Shown piece after piece: positions 55,831-64,000 of a stretch of DNA of 64,000 bases. The position numbers were made by a program, and so were the translations under genes. Position 1 is the stretch's first letter, and every line of letters begins with the position of its first letter. The stretch lies in contig WOGZ01000022.1 in NCBI GenBank assembly GCA_009733775.1, forward strand, positions 169,270-233,269. Reading direction: 5' to 3'. Under the pieces are notes generated by a model that was not told the origin of the DNA, did no database searches, and worked only from the letters and a program-made list of their open reading frames with translations. The DNA comes from Alectoria sarmentosa. Taxonomy: Eukaryota > Ascomycota > Lecanoromycetes > Lecanorales > Parmeliaceae.

Positions 55831-57692
55831 TCAGAATTCGGTAAGACCCAAGTCCTCCTTTGCAGGGACAATGCGGATGGTGTTGGTGTGTCCCTTTCCT
55901 CCGCGCCAGCCTTGAACGCAGACGACCATATCTCCTTCGCTCAAGATGCCAAGATCAATGGCTTGCTTGATACCCCACTTGAGTCGGCCGTCGACATCTT
56001 CCTGCCAATCCGCTTCCTTGAAGTCTGGCTTGTTCTTTGGGAACATGAATGGGTATACACCGCGATACAAATGCGAGTACTGTCTCTGATTAGTGAGGAA
56101 CTGGAGTGGAGGTGAGTTACATACACGAGAGGCAGTAGCGTTGCGTGTGACCATGATGATTGGACATACAGGACGATACTTTGAGATCATCCGGGCAGAA
56201 TTGCCACTATGTGAGAGTTAGTTGGAGTGGAGCAGCATTGCTGGACTGGAGCAAGCTGGACTGGAGCAATACCTCGTGGTCAAGACAAGAATGGCGCCGG
56301 CGTTCATCTCCAAGCTAGTGCTCACAGCGGACATGGCAGCGGACTCAAGTAGACTCACGGGCTTCTCAATGGTTGCACGCATATCGTTGAACAAGCTGAC
56401 GTAAGGAATAGCAACTTCAGCCAAGGAGCAGGTGTCATGCATCATTGCCACAGATTCCTTGGGATAGTTGCCTTTGGCAGTCTCACCAGACAGCATGACG
56501 CAGTCTGCTCCATCGAGTACGGCGTTTCCAACATCACTGACTTCAGCACGAGTAGGGCGTGGATTGTTAGTCATAGATTCGAGCATCTGGGTTGCACAGA
56601 TGACGGGCTTTCCGGCACGGTTGCATTTGGCTATCATCATCTTCTGCGCAATGAAGACCTGAGCAGGTGGGATTTCGATACCGAGATCCCCACGAGCAAC
56701 CATCACTCCATCGGTCTCCTTGAGAATTTCATCGAAATTGTTCACGCCTTGTTGGTTCTCAATCTTGGCGATAATTTGGACATCTTTTCCGTCTTCACCG
56801 AGGACTCTACGAATGTCCTTGATGTCTTCACCACGACGGATGAATGAGGCAAAGACCATGTCCACATTGTTCTTGACACCAAATCGTAGATCGTTTTGGT
56901 CTTTTTCTGAGAGGGCTGGCAGATCAACGTCGGTCTTGGGCAAGTTGACACCTTTCTTGGACGATATCCTCCCGTTGTTGATGCATCGACATTGGAGAGT
57001 CTTCTCATCAACGACCTTTAGGACTTCAAACGCAAGGATTCCGTCATCCACGTAGATGGTTCGGCCGGCTTCAATCACTTTAGTGATGTTCTTATAGTCC
57101 ACGTACCTATTTCGGGTTTAGGTTAAACCGAAGCATCCGAGTCATCAATTGGCTTACATATTCTTTTCATCGCAAGCAGTGGCGTACTTTTCGTCAGTGG
57201 TTATGTTGAGCTCATGGCCCTCGGAAATCGGAATGTCTGCATCTCCAACCGTGTTACCGGTGCGGATCTCGGGACCTTTCTGTTGCAGAGATCAGCACCG
57301 CCCGCGACTTTGCTTAGACAACAGCAGCGTCTCGTACTGTATCAAGCGCAATGGCCAAAGGACGGCCCGGCATTTGGCGTTCGGCTTCTCTTGAATGGTC
57401 GATGACCGACTGATGGTACTCGTACGCTCCGTGGGAAAAATTCATGCGGACGACGTTGAGCCCGACTTTCCGTAGCATGTTGATCTTCTCCACCGAGTTG
57501 GTTTTGGGGCCTAGTGTGCAAGTCAGCGACCCAGATTCAATCCTCGCCTTGGGTCGAAAATGCAAGCATACCAATGGTGCAGATGATTGATGTACGCCGG
57601 TAATTGGTCTTGGGCTTGAACTCGGTGTTCAGGCTTGAGAGCCATTCGATCTGAGTGCGTCCAGAGGACAGGTGATCAAGAGAATCGGCCAT
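55831..57692 (-). CDS. PYK1: pyruvate kinase
   Basis: 526 residues in six exons: complement(join(55831..56079, 56125..56206, 56273..57106, 57158..57279, 57338..57510, 57572..57692)), all phases consistent. Landmarks: RRTSIICTIGPKTNSVEKI, VVRMNFSHGAYEYHQSVI, LDTKGPEIRTGNT, the active-site signature IIAKIENQQGVNNF (catalytic lysine), VMVARGDLGIEIP (metal-binding Glu/Asp) and MLESMTNNPRPTRAEVSDV. The C-terminal allosteric domain ends GLTEF. It transfers phosphate from phosphoenolpyruvate to ADP in the last step of glycolysis, in the cytosol. The intron at 56207..56272 carries two exact copies of a 15-bp unit. Confidence 0.98.
56240..56269. repeat. 15-bp tandem duplication inside a pyruvate kinase intron
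   Basis: GCTGGACTGGAGCAA occurs twice without a gap (56240-56254, 56255-56269), with a degenerate third copy before it (GGAGTGGAGCAGCATT). It lies wholly in the 66-nt intron and includes the donor-side sequence, so length changes here could affect splicing but not the protein. Confidence 0.85.
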
Positions 57693-58330
57693 GATGTAGG
57701 TATTTGTAGATAGCTCTCAAGCGGGACGGTGAGAAGTTCTGTTCAGAGTTGTAAGAGGAAGAAAAGAAAAGATTCCTCGACTGGGAGTGTCGAGGTAAGT
57801 ATTAGGAATGAGGTATTATGAAATAAGATGATTGTAGAGCAAGAGAAGAATTGAGCAGAATAGACAGGATGAAATATGTTGGAAGAAGTAGCTTATCGAT
57901 ACGGTACCCGAAGTTTCTGTCATTCTTGCGTCCGAGGGTCTCCCAGCTCCAGATTGACTAAGGCGGATAGGGCTTAGTGCCATCCAGTACTATACCTGGA
58001 AACCACAACAACCGCTTACCAGTAGACATGCTCTTATGACTACCTGCTATCTCCTGTCTAAGAGGCTCTGAGCTCCACGCTGAAAGTTCATTCACAGACC
58101 AAGGTAAGAATCGCAAGACCATATAGCAGTATATCGACAGCCCATTCGCTTTTCCTTTGAATAGACTCTGCGCCCTCGCACTCGCATCATGGTGGTAAGG
58201 CTCCCATACGAACAAAGCGGGCATCTGTTGATTCTAGAAACAGCTCGGCCGTCTGACGCACTATGCATTCGATGCAGTTCTTAGTACGAGTCTATGCTCT
58301 CAGCTAGCAGATGTCCAAGCTAAAATATAG
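57693..58330. other. PYK1 promoter and unassigned sequence
   Basis: 638 bp upstream of PYK1. The 200 bp nearest the ATG are purine-rich on the plus strand, hence pyrimidine-rich on the coding strand, as expected for a strongly expressed fungal gene. The rest holds only an unsupported 88-codon minus-strand frame. Confidence 0.5.
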
Positions 58331-58633
58331 CCACAGTCTCTGCCTTTCTGGCAGGCGTCAAACGCTCGACCGGCCTCACGTATGCCCAACCCCAGCCCAA
58401 ATCCTTTTCCAAAACGGAATCTGTCCTCCTAACATCATCTCTCTCCGAAAAGATCTACAAGGCTAATGATATCCCTAACGTGGGAAACTTAGCCCCAGAT
58501 TCGAATCAGACAAGATCTCTGAGAGCAAGGAGCTAAAGAAATGGGTCGACAATTACCTAGGCGTGGGAGAGTGGGTGATGGATCAGAGCGTGGCAATACT
58601 AGGATCGAGCGGCTACTTCGAGAGGAGGCGATG
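58331..58633 (+). pseudogene. decayed or mis-assembled coding segment, unknown family
   Basis: After a good acceptor (AATATAG, ending 58330) the frame reads ATVSAFLAGVKRSTGLTYAQ, then KSFSKTESVLLTSSLSEKIY and NDIPNVGNLAP. Right there the coding-like sequence moves by one base to RFESDKISESKELKKWVDNY and VGEWVMDQSVAILGSSGYF, ending ERRR at TGA. A single missing base near 58497 would join the two. The first part resembles the membrane helix of a small mitochondrial-type protein; I cannot name the family. No upstream exon with the needed phase was found with confidence. Confidence 0.4.
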
Positions 58634-59117
58634 ATGGTGCAAAGGGGTTATTTGGTTTCTGTCACTGCAGTGAAGACTGGCTGTGTCAGAACGATTGCAG
58701 TACGAGGAACTACCTTGATATCTGGATCAAGGGTCAGGGATACTGTAAGACTGGGACACTGGCTATGCATCTATGTTTCACAAGGCTGTCTGCTTTGGCG
58801 CTCTCGGAGTTTTGCGGAGGAATCACCACGATGGGGCGCGGAAGGGTTGAAACATAAATTCACTCGATACCCCAGGAGATTATACAGTGTCTGCGACTAC
58901 TCACGGCTCGTACATCCTAGAATATTCGTTCCACTTGTAGATCCGATAAACACTGAATCTTGAAAGTTTGCCCACAACCCGTCAAGGATGTCTAGTGAAT
59001 TGACTTCTCGAATTCATGCTCAGAAACATCCTCTTTCTAGCATCACAGTCATGTCTATCATAATCATGATAGGCACATAATTGTCCAAACTCCACCAACC
59101 CTCATCTTGCCCCAAGT

Positions 59118-60220
59118 ATGGCAGACCAGTATCTCCTCCGCGTGACCGCCGGCTCCTCCTACGACACCACCACCCACCAAACCGTCCAGGTCAACAAGCC
59201 CACCCCTACCCACATATCAACCGCGCTCTGTGACGCCAAGATCTCCGTCCGGATCCAGAACTATCGTGGTCTCCCTCGCAACTCTCCCAATACATCCCCA
59301 TACTTCTCCCACGCAGGCCACCTACACGACCAATACAGCATCAATTTCACCCTCCTGCTTCACAAGTCGATTCCCGGCTCCGCCCTTGTTTTCGGCAATA
59401 GCTTCGACCGACCGATCCGTGACCGGCTACCTCCGGGGACGAGTACCGCATTACGAATTGTGAAGTGGGCAATCGACCCAGGGTTGGACGGGGATCTGTA
59501 CAGCGATACTCCGCATCTCTATGGCAATGCACTCAGTAGCGTAAATATTCTACGTGTCGGAGAGAAGGTTAAAGAAGGCAAAAGTTTACCAGAGCCAGTA
59601 GGGGAGAACAAGGCGTTGGAGGAAGGAGGAGACAGCGACGGTGAAGAGTGGAGGAAAAGCAAGGATGTGCCGGAGACAGGCGATGCGAGGAAGAAGCATT
59701 TCCTAACGAAGGGAAAGACGGAGGAGTGGGAATGGGAGAAGGGAAGGGTCTACGAGTGTGATTTCTTCAATCCATACCTGGATTTTAATAGTGCGTTGGA
59801 CTCTTCTTGTTTGAAAGGAGAATGCTCAATGGAGGTAGGAGGGAAGAGAGTGGACGAAGAACTTCGCTGATGTTCTACGGGTAGGCTTTTCCCTCAAGCT
59901 TCCAGGCTTTTCGTTGTCAGTTTTGCCGTATCTAGGAGGAACGGACTATCTGAGGTAGGCTCTCGTTACTCTCCCTAATCGAGGCTCGCCCTGTGTATTT
60001 CATGTTGCTCATTCGTATCAGGTACGTACTCAAAATTAAAGACACCGACGAAGTGCTCTTTGTGGTAGTCTTCTCCTTGCTGCACAAAGAGGATGTGGAA
60101 AAGGAAGAAGCAGAACCACAAGAAGGTGGTGAAGATACAGAGGTGACAAGTCAAGAAAACCAAGGAGCGAGACATGAAGGCGAGAAGGACTTCGAACCAG
60201 AGGCAGATGACCTAGACTAG
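59118..60220 (+). CDS. DUF1769 family protein
   Basis: 313 residues from join(59118..59790, 59885..59954, 60022..60220). The intron phases are 1 and 2, and they rebuild the conserved core NPYLDFN-SFSLKLPGFSLSVL-PYLGGTDYLR-YVLKIKD followed by EVLFVVVFSLL. This is the hallmark of the fungal DUF1769 (UPF0590) family. The N-terminal half has SVRIQNYRGLP, HLHDQYSINFTLLLHKSI and GNSFDRPIRDRLPPGTSTAL, also typical. Function is unknown and no catalytic residues are established. The protein is soluble with an acidic C-terminus (EKDFEPEADDLD). It is the last intact gene before the AT-rich block. Confidence 0.9.
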
Positions 60221-60725
60221 CAATGCTCTTCCAAAACACGGACAGAGCAGATGCCTATCCTTAAGCATAACCTCATCAAAATTGAAGTTCAGTCGTGTTT
60301 AGCTCTTATCCTAAGATAAAGGCCCCCCACGATTAGGCTTGGACAAGTTTTCCTTTCAGCATGTTTTGGTATCATTCATTATGCCAGTAATAACATGGGA
60401 TCACGTTACCTCGGTGGCTATCGCCTGCTTGGAAAGTTTCTACTGGTCAGAGGTCTCTATGGAACGAGCAAGCGCAGGTTTGACAGAGCTGACTTGAGAA
60501 CTGGCATGCATACGGTGAAAGGCTCCCGAATCTGCTGACGACGCCAACAAATGCAAAGGCCTTTATAAATTTGCCCTTTGTCGAAAGCCCAGATGAGAGG
60601 TATCATTGGAGTTAAGTCTCCTGCATACTCCTTTTTGCAAAACCCTTGGCGGGAGCGCAAAACTTGCAGCCGCCCCCGCAATTTTTTATCTGAACGATCG
60701 TCAAATGCACGCAAAAGATAGAATC
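60221..60725. other. intergenic of normal base composition, edge of AT-rich block
   Basis: 505 bp of 3' flank, still of ordinary composition, ending abruptly at about 60735. No gene seen. Confidence 0.6.
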
Positions 60726-60764
60726 GCATTATATGGATCTAAAATCACATTTAAATAGATAATT

Positions 60765-60808
60765 GTTATAATAATAATTATTGTAATTACAATAATAATT
60801 ATTACAAC
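60765..60808. repeat. imperfect palindrome at the edge of the AT-rich block
   Basis: Centred on the perfect 14-bp palindrome ATTGTAATTACAAT (60780-60793), with arms reaching GTTATAA on the left and TTACAAC on the right and a few mismatches. It lies about 30 bp inside the composition boundary and could be an element end, although palindromes are common by chance in such AT-rich DNA. Confidence 0.5.
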
Positions 60809-61928
60809 TATTTATTATAATAATAATTATTATTCAAAAATCGAATAAAACCTTTATATTAAACATCGTTTGAAAAAATTTGATGGTAATGTTTTATGAT
60901 TATATTTTTTATACGTTGCGTATATGAGAATTGAATCGTGTTAAAAACATTTCATTATACGATTTATTGATAAATTTTAATACGCGAGTAAAAGGGTGTG
61001 GTGTAAAAATGAAATATGATGTTTTATGTTCGTATAATATTTATATCAAAGTTTTAACATTATTTTTTATTAATATAAATTGTTTATAATATAATAATTT
61101 TGAATAATGTTGAATAAAAAAAAAAGAAATCGATAATTAAATAATAAATCGTAAAAATGAAAATATAATTAAATAATAAATAATTAATTGAAATGTGATT
61201 ATAATTATAATAATTATACAAAAAACTCAATTAATAAAAACTCAATTTAATTCGAAAAACGTTATATTCGAGATTTAATCGAATTAAAAATCGTTTAAAA
61301 GTCTTTTAATAAAACGTTTTTAAGATGATATTATTATCGTTATAATTATATCATCATTTATTTCAAAATTTATTCAAATTTTCATTTAATATAAATTCGA
61401 ATTAAATTATAATAATGATGTTATTTTAATTGATTCGTATGATATTAATATGCGATTTTTATAAAAAATGAAATCTCATTGATTTTAATATGATATCGTT
61501 TTTATTTTGAATGATAATTTAAATAAACGTTTTAAAATTATTAATCAAAACGTGAAAAAATAATTATTCGTTTATTTTGAAAAGCGTTTTATGTTATATT
61601 TAAAAGAATTAATATATATATTATTCGATTAATTTGATTTTATTTTCGACGAGAGCATCGTTTAAAAAATTTTATATCGTTTTAATTAATTTTATAAATG
61701 AATAAAAAGAATAATTAATTAGCGCAATGTTTTTTTATATAATAATTAATTTGTTATATTGATTGATTAACGAGTTAATTAATTGATTTTTTTAAATAAA
61801 TCGACGATTTATAAACGAATTAATAAACATTTAATTATTTTTAATAGTTTGATATTAAGGTTTTTAAACGATAAAAAATACGAATAAGTTTTTTTGAATA
61901 TGCGATCGTGAATCAATAAAGAATTCAA

Positions 61929-62234
61929 ATGTTTAAAAAAATGAAATGTGTTATTTGTCTTCACGATAAAAGATTATTTGTTATAAATAATCTTTTAAAA
62001 TTCGATTATTTAAAACATCTTTATCGATTTCGTACGAGATTACATTTTTTTTATTGCGATAATTTCGAAAAAAACGAATTTCGATTAATAATCATATGCG
62101 ATAATGCGTCGATTTATCATAATTTTGAATTTGTTAACATATGTTACGATATAAAAATCTTATTAAAATATTTATCTTCGTATTCGCTTGATCTTAATTC
62201 GATCGAGATTTCATTTTTGATATTTAAAACGTGA
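61929..62234 (+). pseudogene. Tc1/mariner-type DD34E transposase relic
   Basis: An open 101-codon stretch with the C-terminal half of a DDE transposase. IIICDNASIYHNFEFVNICY carries the second catalytic Asp, and LLKYLSSYSLDLNSIEISF carries the final Glu, exactly 34 residues after that Asp. The family consensus here is L-P-P-Y-S-P-D-L-N-P-I-E. Each of its prolines is replaced by Ser or Leu, the outcome of C-to-T changes in CCN codons. The N-terminal domain and first Asp are not recognisable upstream, so the copy is dead. It gives the identity of at least one source of the AT-rich block. Confidence 0.8.
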
Positions 62235-62380
62235 ATTAAATGATATCAAAATATGATTATATTATATTTCGACGAAAAACGATATAATAATTTTTTAAAT
62301 TTAATTATTTTTGCGCAAAAGAAATGATATAACGCGAGTAACTTTTTTCGAAAAAATGAAATATATTATAAAAATTAAAA

Positions 62381-62421
62381 CGAAATAAACGTCGTTAAAA
62401 ACGAAATAAACGTCGTTAAAG
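62381..62421. repeat. 21-nt tandem duplication in AT-rich block
   Basis: CGAAATAAACGTCGTTAAA occurs twice, starting at 62381 and 62402, as an almost exact direct tandem repeat. It is too short to assign to an element. Confidence 0.7.
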
Positions 62422-62610
62422 CATTAAAAGAATAAATTGTTATAAACATTTATATATGTCGTTTATTCTCGTATTTTCATTGTGATATATCGTTTAAATT
62501 TATATCGTCGTAAAATATTTGCTTCGTTTATTAATTTTATTCGTAATTTTTATTTTTAATAAAATGTAAAACGAATTTTATTATAAAAATCGTAAAAATA
62601 TATATATGTG

Positions 62611-62676
62611 TTAAGGCGCGAATTGATTTCTTTTTACGTTTAAATGCGTTTATATTATTAATCAATTCGCGCTTAA
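62611..62676. repeat. inverted repeat around a 31-nt loop
   Basis: Left arm TTAAGGCGCGAATTGATT (62611-62628) and right arm AATCAATTCGCGCTTAA (62660-62676) are complementary except for one extra G on the left. Such GC-containing arms stand out in this very AT-rich setting and may be facing terminal repeats of two element copies or a small fold-back unit. Confidence 0.65.
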
Positions 62677-64000
62677 TATTTAATTCGATGTTTAACTTTT
62701 TTTATTTATATTTAAAATCATCGTCTTTTCATTGTTGAATGTGATAAGATTTATAATGTTTATTTAAATTAATTTTTTTTGCATTTTTTAAAGTTCTCTC
62801 ATCGTGCGATATAACGTTTAATTTTATATATTCGATAAAGTCTTTTATATTAACGTGTATCGAATTGTTAATTTTATATTTTAAAGTTATAATTGAAATC
62901 ATTATGATTTTATAATTATAAATATAATTAATAAAGCGCTGAGGGTCATAATGATCACGTTTAATAAATTTAATTTTAAGGTAAGAAAAATGAATATTTA
63001 TAAAAAAGTCGTTTGAATTTAATAATGATATAAAAAATTGAATAATCGTAATAATAAAAATAAACACATGATCACGTGATTATTATATATCGTTTTTTTT
63101 CTTATTTCTCTTTTTGCGAATCTTATTTTTTTATTTATTTTTCAAATCACGCTTTTAATTAATGAGTAAATTTATAAATGATATATCGACGATGAGTTTA
63201 TTAATTCGATTTATCACGATAATTGTTAATCAATTAATTAGATTTTGAATTGTTATAAAATAATGTTTACGCGAGTCTTTGATATAATAAATCGATTTAA
63301 AATAATTTTAATTATTATAATCGTTTTTATAACATTTTTAACGATCGCGAATAACACGTTTAATAATAATAATAAAATTAATTTTATTCTTCGTAACTTA
63401 AACATTGAGTAATTATTTAATAAAATTTAAAATTAATGAAATCTCGATAAGATTTATAGATTTATTATTTAAAAATTTATTATTATATATGATTATTATA
63501 AAGACGATTTTGATAATAATAAACTTTTTTTTAATGATATTAAATTTATTATAAATATATTAATATATTAAATCAAATTAAAGTTTTTTTTTATATTTTT
63601 AATTTTATAATTTATCGAATATCGTGTTTAAAACTTAATCAGACTCATTTAAATCAATTTTTTGAACGTTAAAATGTTTTTATTTGATCGTAATAAAGGC
63701 GTTATATGATGAAATCGCAATAAATGAGATTCGATAATATGATATATATTTAAGCGATATAATATATTTACGAGCATAATTATTTTTAATAATTGATAAT
63801 AGATATAAAGTAAGCGAATTGTTATCGAATATATATTTTTTAACTTTAATGTTAAATGCGATCTTTTCGTTTTTTCAAAAGAATCTCATATTAAATTTAT
63901 AAATTTCATTTTTTTATTATTAAACGAATCGATATCGATAACGTTTTTTTGAACGATAAAAAAATAATATAATTTCGTTTTCGTTTTCGATTGAATTAAT

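Larger units (their letters stand above)
60736..64000. repeat. AT-rich, RIP-degraded block (continues past window)
   Basis: From about 60736 the DNA is roughly 85% A+T (one sampled 60-base line has 8 G/C). The remaining C residues sit mostly in CpG (TTCG, ACG, TCG), while CpA, CpT and CpC are scarce and TpA is very common. That is what heavy C-to-T change at non-CpG cytosines leaves behind, as in ascomycete repeat-induced point mutation. Methylation-driven decay would instead remove CpG. No intact gene is present. The block contains a transposase relic, a 21-nt tandem duplication (62381-62421) and inverted repeats, so it represents nested dead transposons. Confidence 0.85.

Noticed and set aside
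62729..63067. 112-codon minus-strand frame in the AT-rich block
   Set aside because: Composition is dominated by Ile, Asn, Lys and Tyr from AT-rich codons. Although RDHYDPQRF looks protein-like I could not link it to a family, so it is at most another relic.

Overview
The window is nuclear DNA of a filamentous ascomycete (Pezizomycotina). The evidence is dense intron-containing genes on both strands, mostly 42-90 nt introns with GTAAGT-like donors and CTGAC-like branch sites, ascomycete-specific families (Atg28-like, DUF1769, ZZ/EF-hand membrane protein, F-box-like proteins), and a very AT-rich block with the mark of repeat-induced point mutation (RIP). A leotiomycete is my best guess, by inference only. 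No rRNA, tRNA or CRISPR-like array was recognised.

Layout. 0-17 kb: alpha/beta hydrolase(-), Atg28-like(-), WDR68/DCAF7-like WD40(-), phosphopantetheine adenylyltransferase(+), F-box-like(+), cupin(-), cytochrome b5-acyl-CoA dehydrogenase(+), MPDU1-like(+), Mediator subunit 8(-). 17-30 kb: proteasome Rpn2(-), mRNA 5'-triphosphatase Cet1(+), a wrecked F-box-type pseudogene(-), COX10(+), a 1339-residue ZZ/EF-hand protein(-). 33-45 kb: a 2.1 kb gene desert with a fold-back element, then Prp17/Cdc40(-), Erv14/cornichon(-), a PLP aminotransferase(-) and an Adp1-type ABCG transporter with EGF-like repeats(+). 45-52 kb: a gene-poor stretch holding a degenerate GTCTNNAGAC array, an interrupted zinc-knuckle gene(-), homoisocitrate dehydrogenase(-) and a candidate small secreted peptide gene(-). 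53-60 kb: a frameshifted fungal-specific gene(+), pyruvate kinase(-), a decayed ORF(+) and a DUF1769 gene(+). From about 60.74 kb to the end the DNA is roughly 85% A+T by eye and carries a RIP-eroded Tc1/mariner-type DD34E transposase relic.

Most genes are unrelated housekeeping functions: protein degradation, mRNA capping and splicing, transcription, heme A and CoA synthesis, lysine synthesis, glycolysis, ER glycosylation and cargo export. There is no biosynthetic cluster. Damaged genes are frequent in the second half: a zinc-knuckle gene with an in-frame TGA, an A7 frameshift and a one-base frameshift all lie within 13 kb of the AT-rich block. This suggests that the right part of the window is a decaying, repeat-influenced zone. 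The candidates most worth checking as new biology are the secreted-peptide locus at 51.4-51.8 kb, the GTCTNNAGAC array at 45.1-45.4 kb and the fold-back element at 33.7-34.1 kb.
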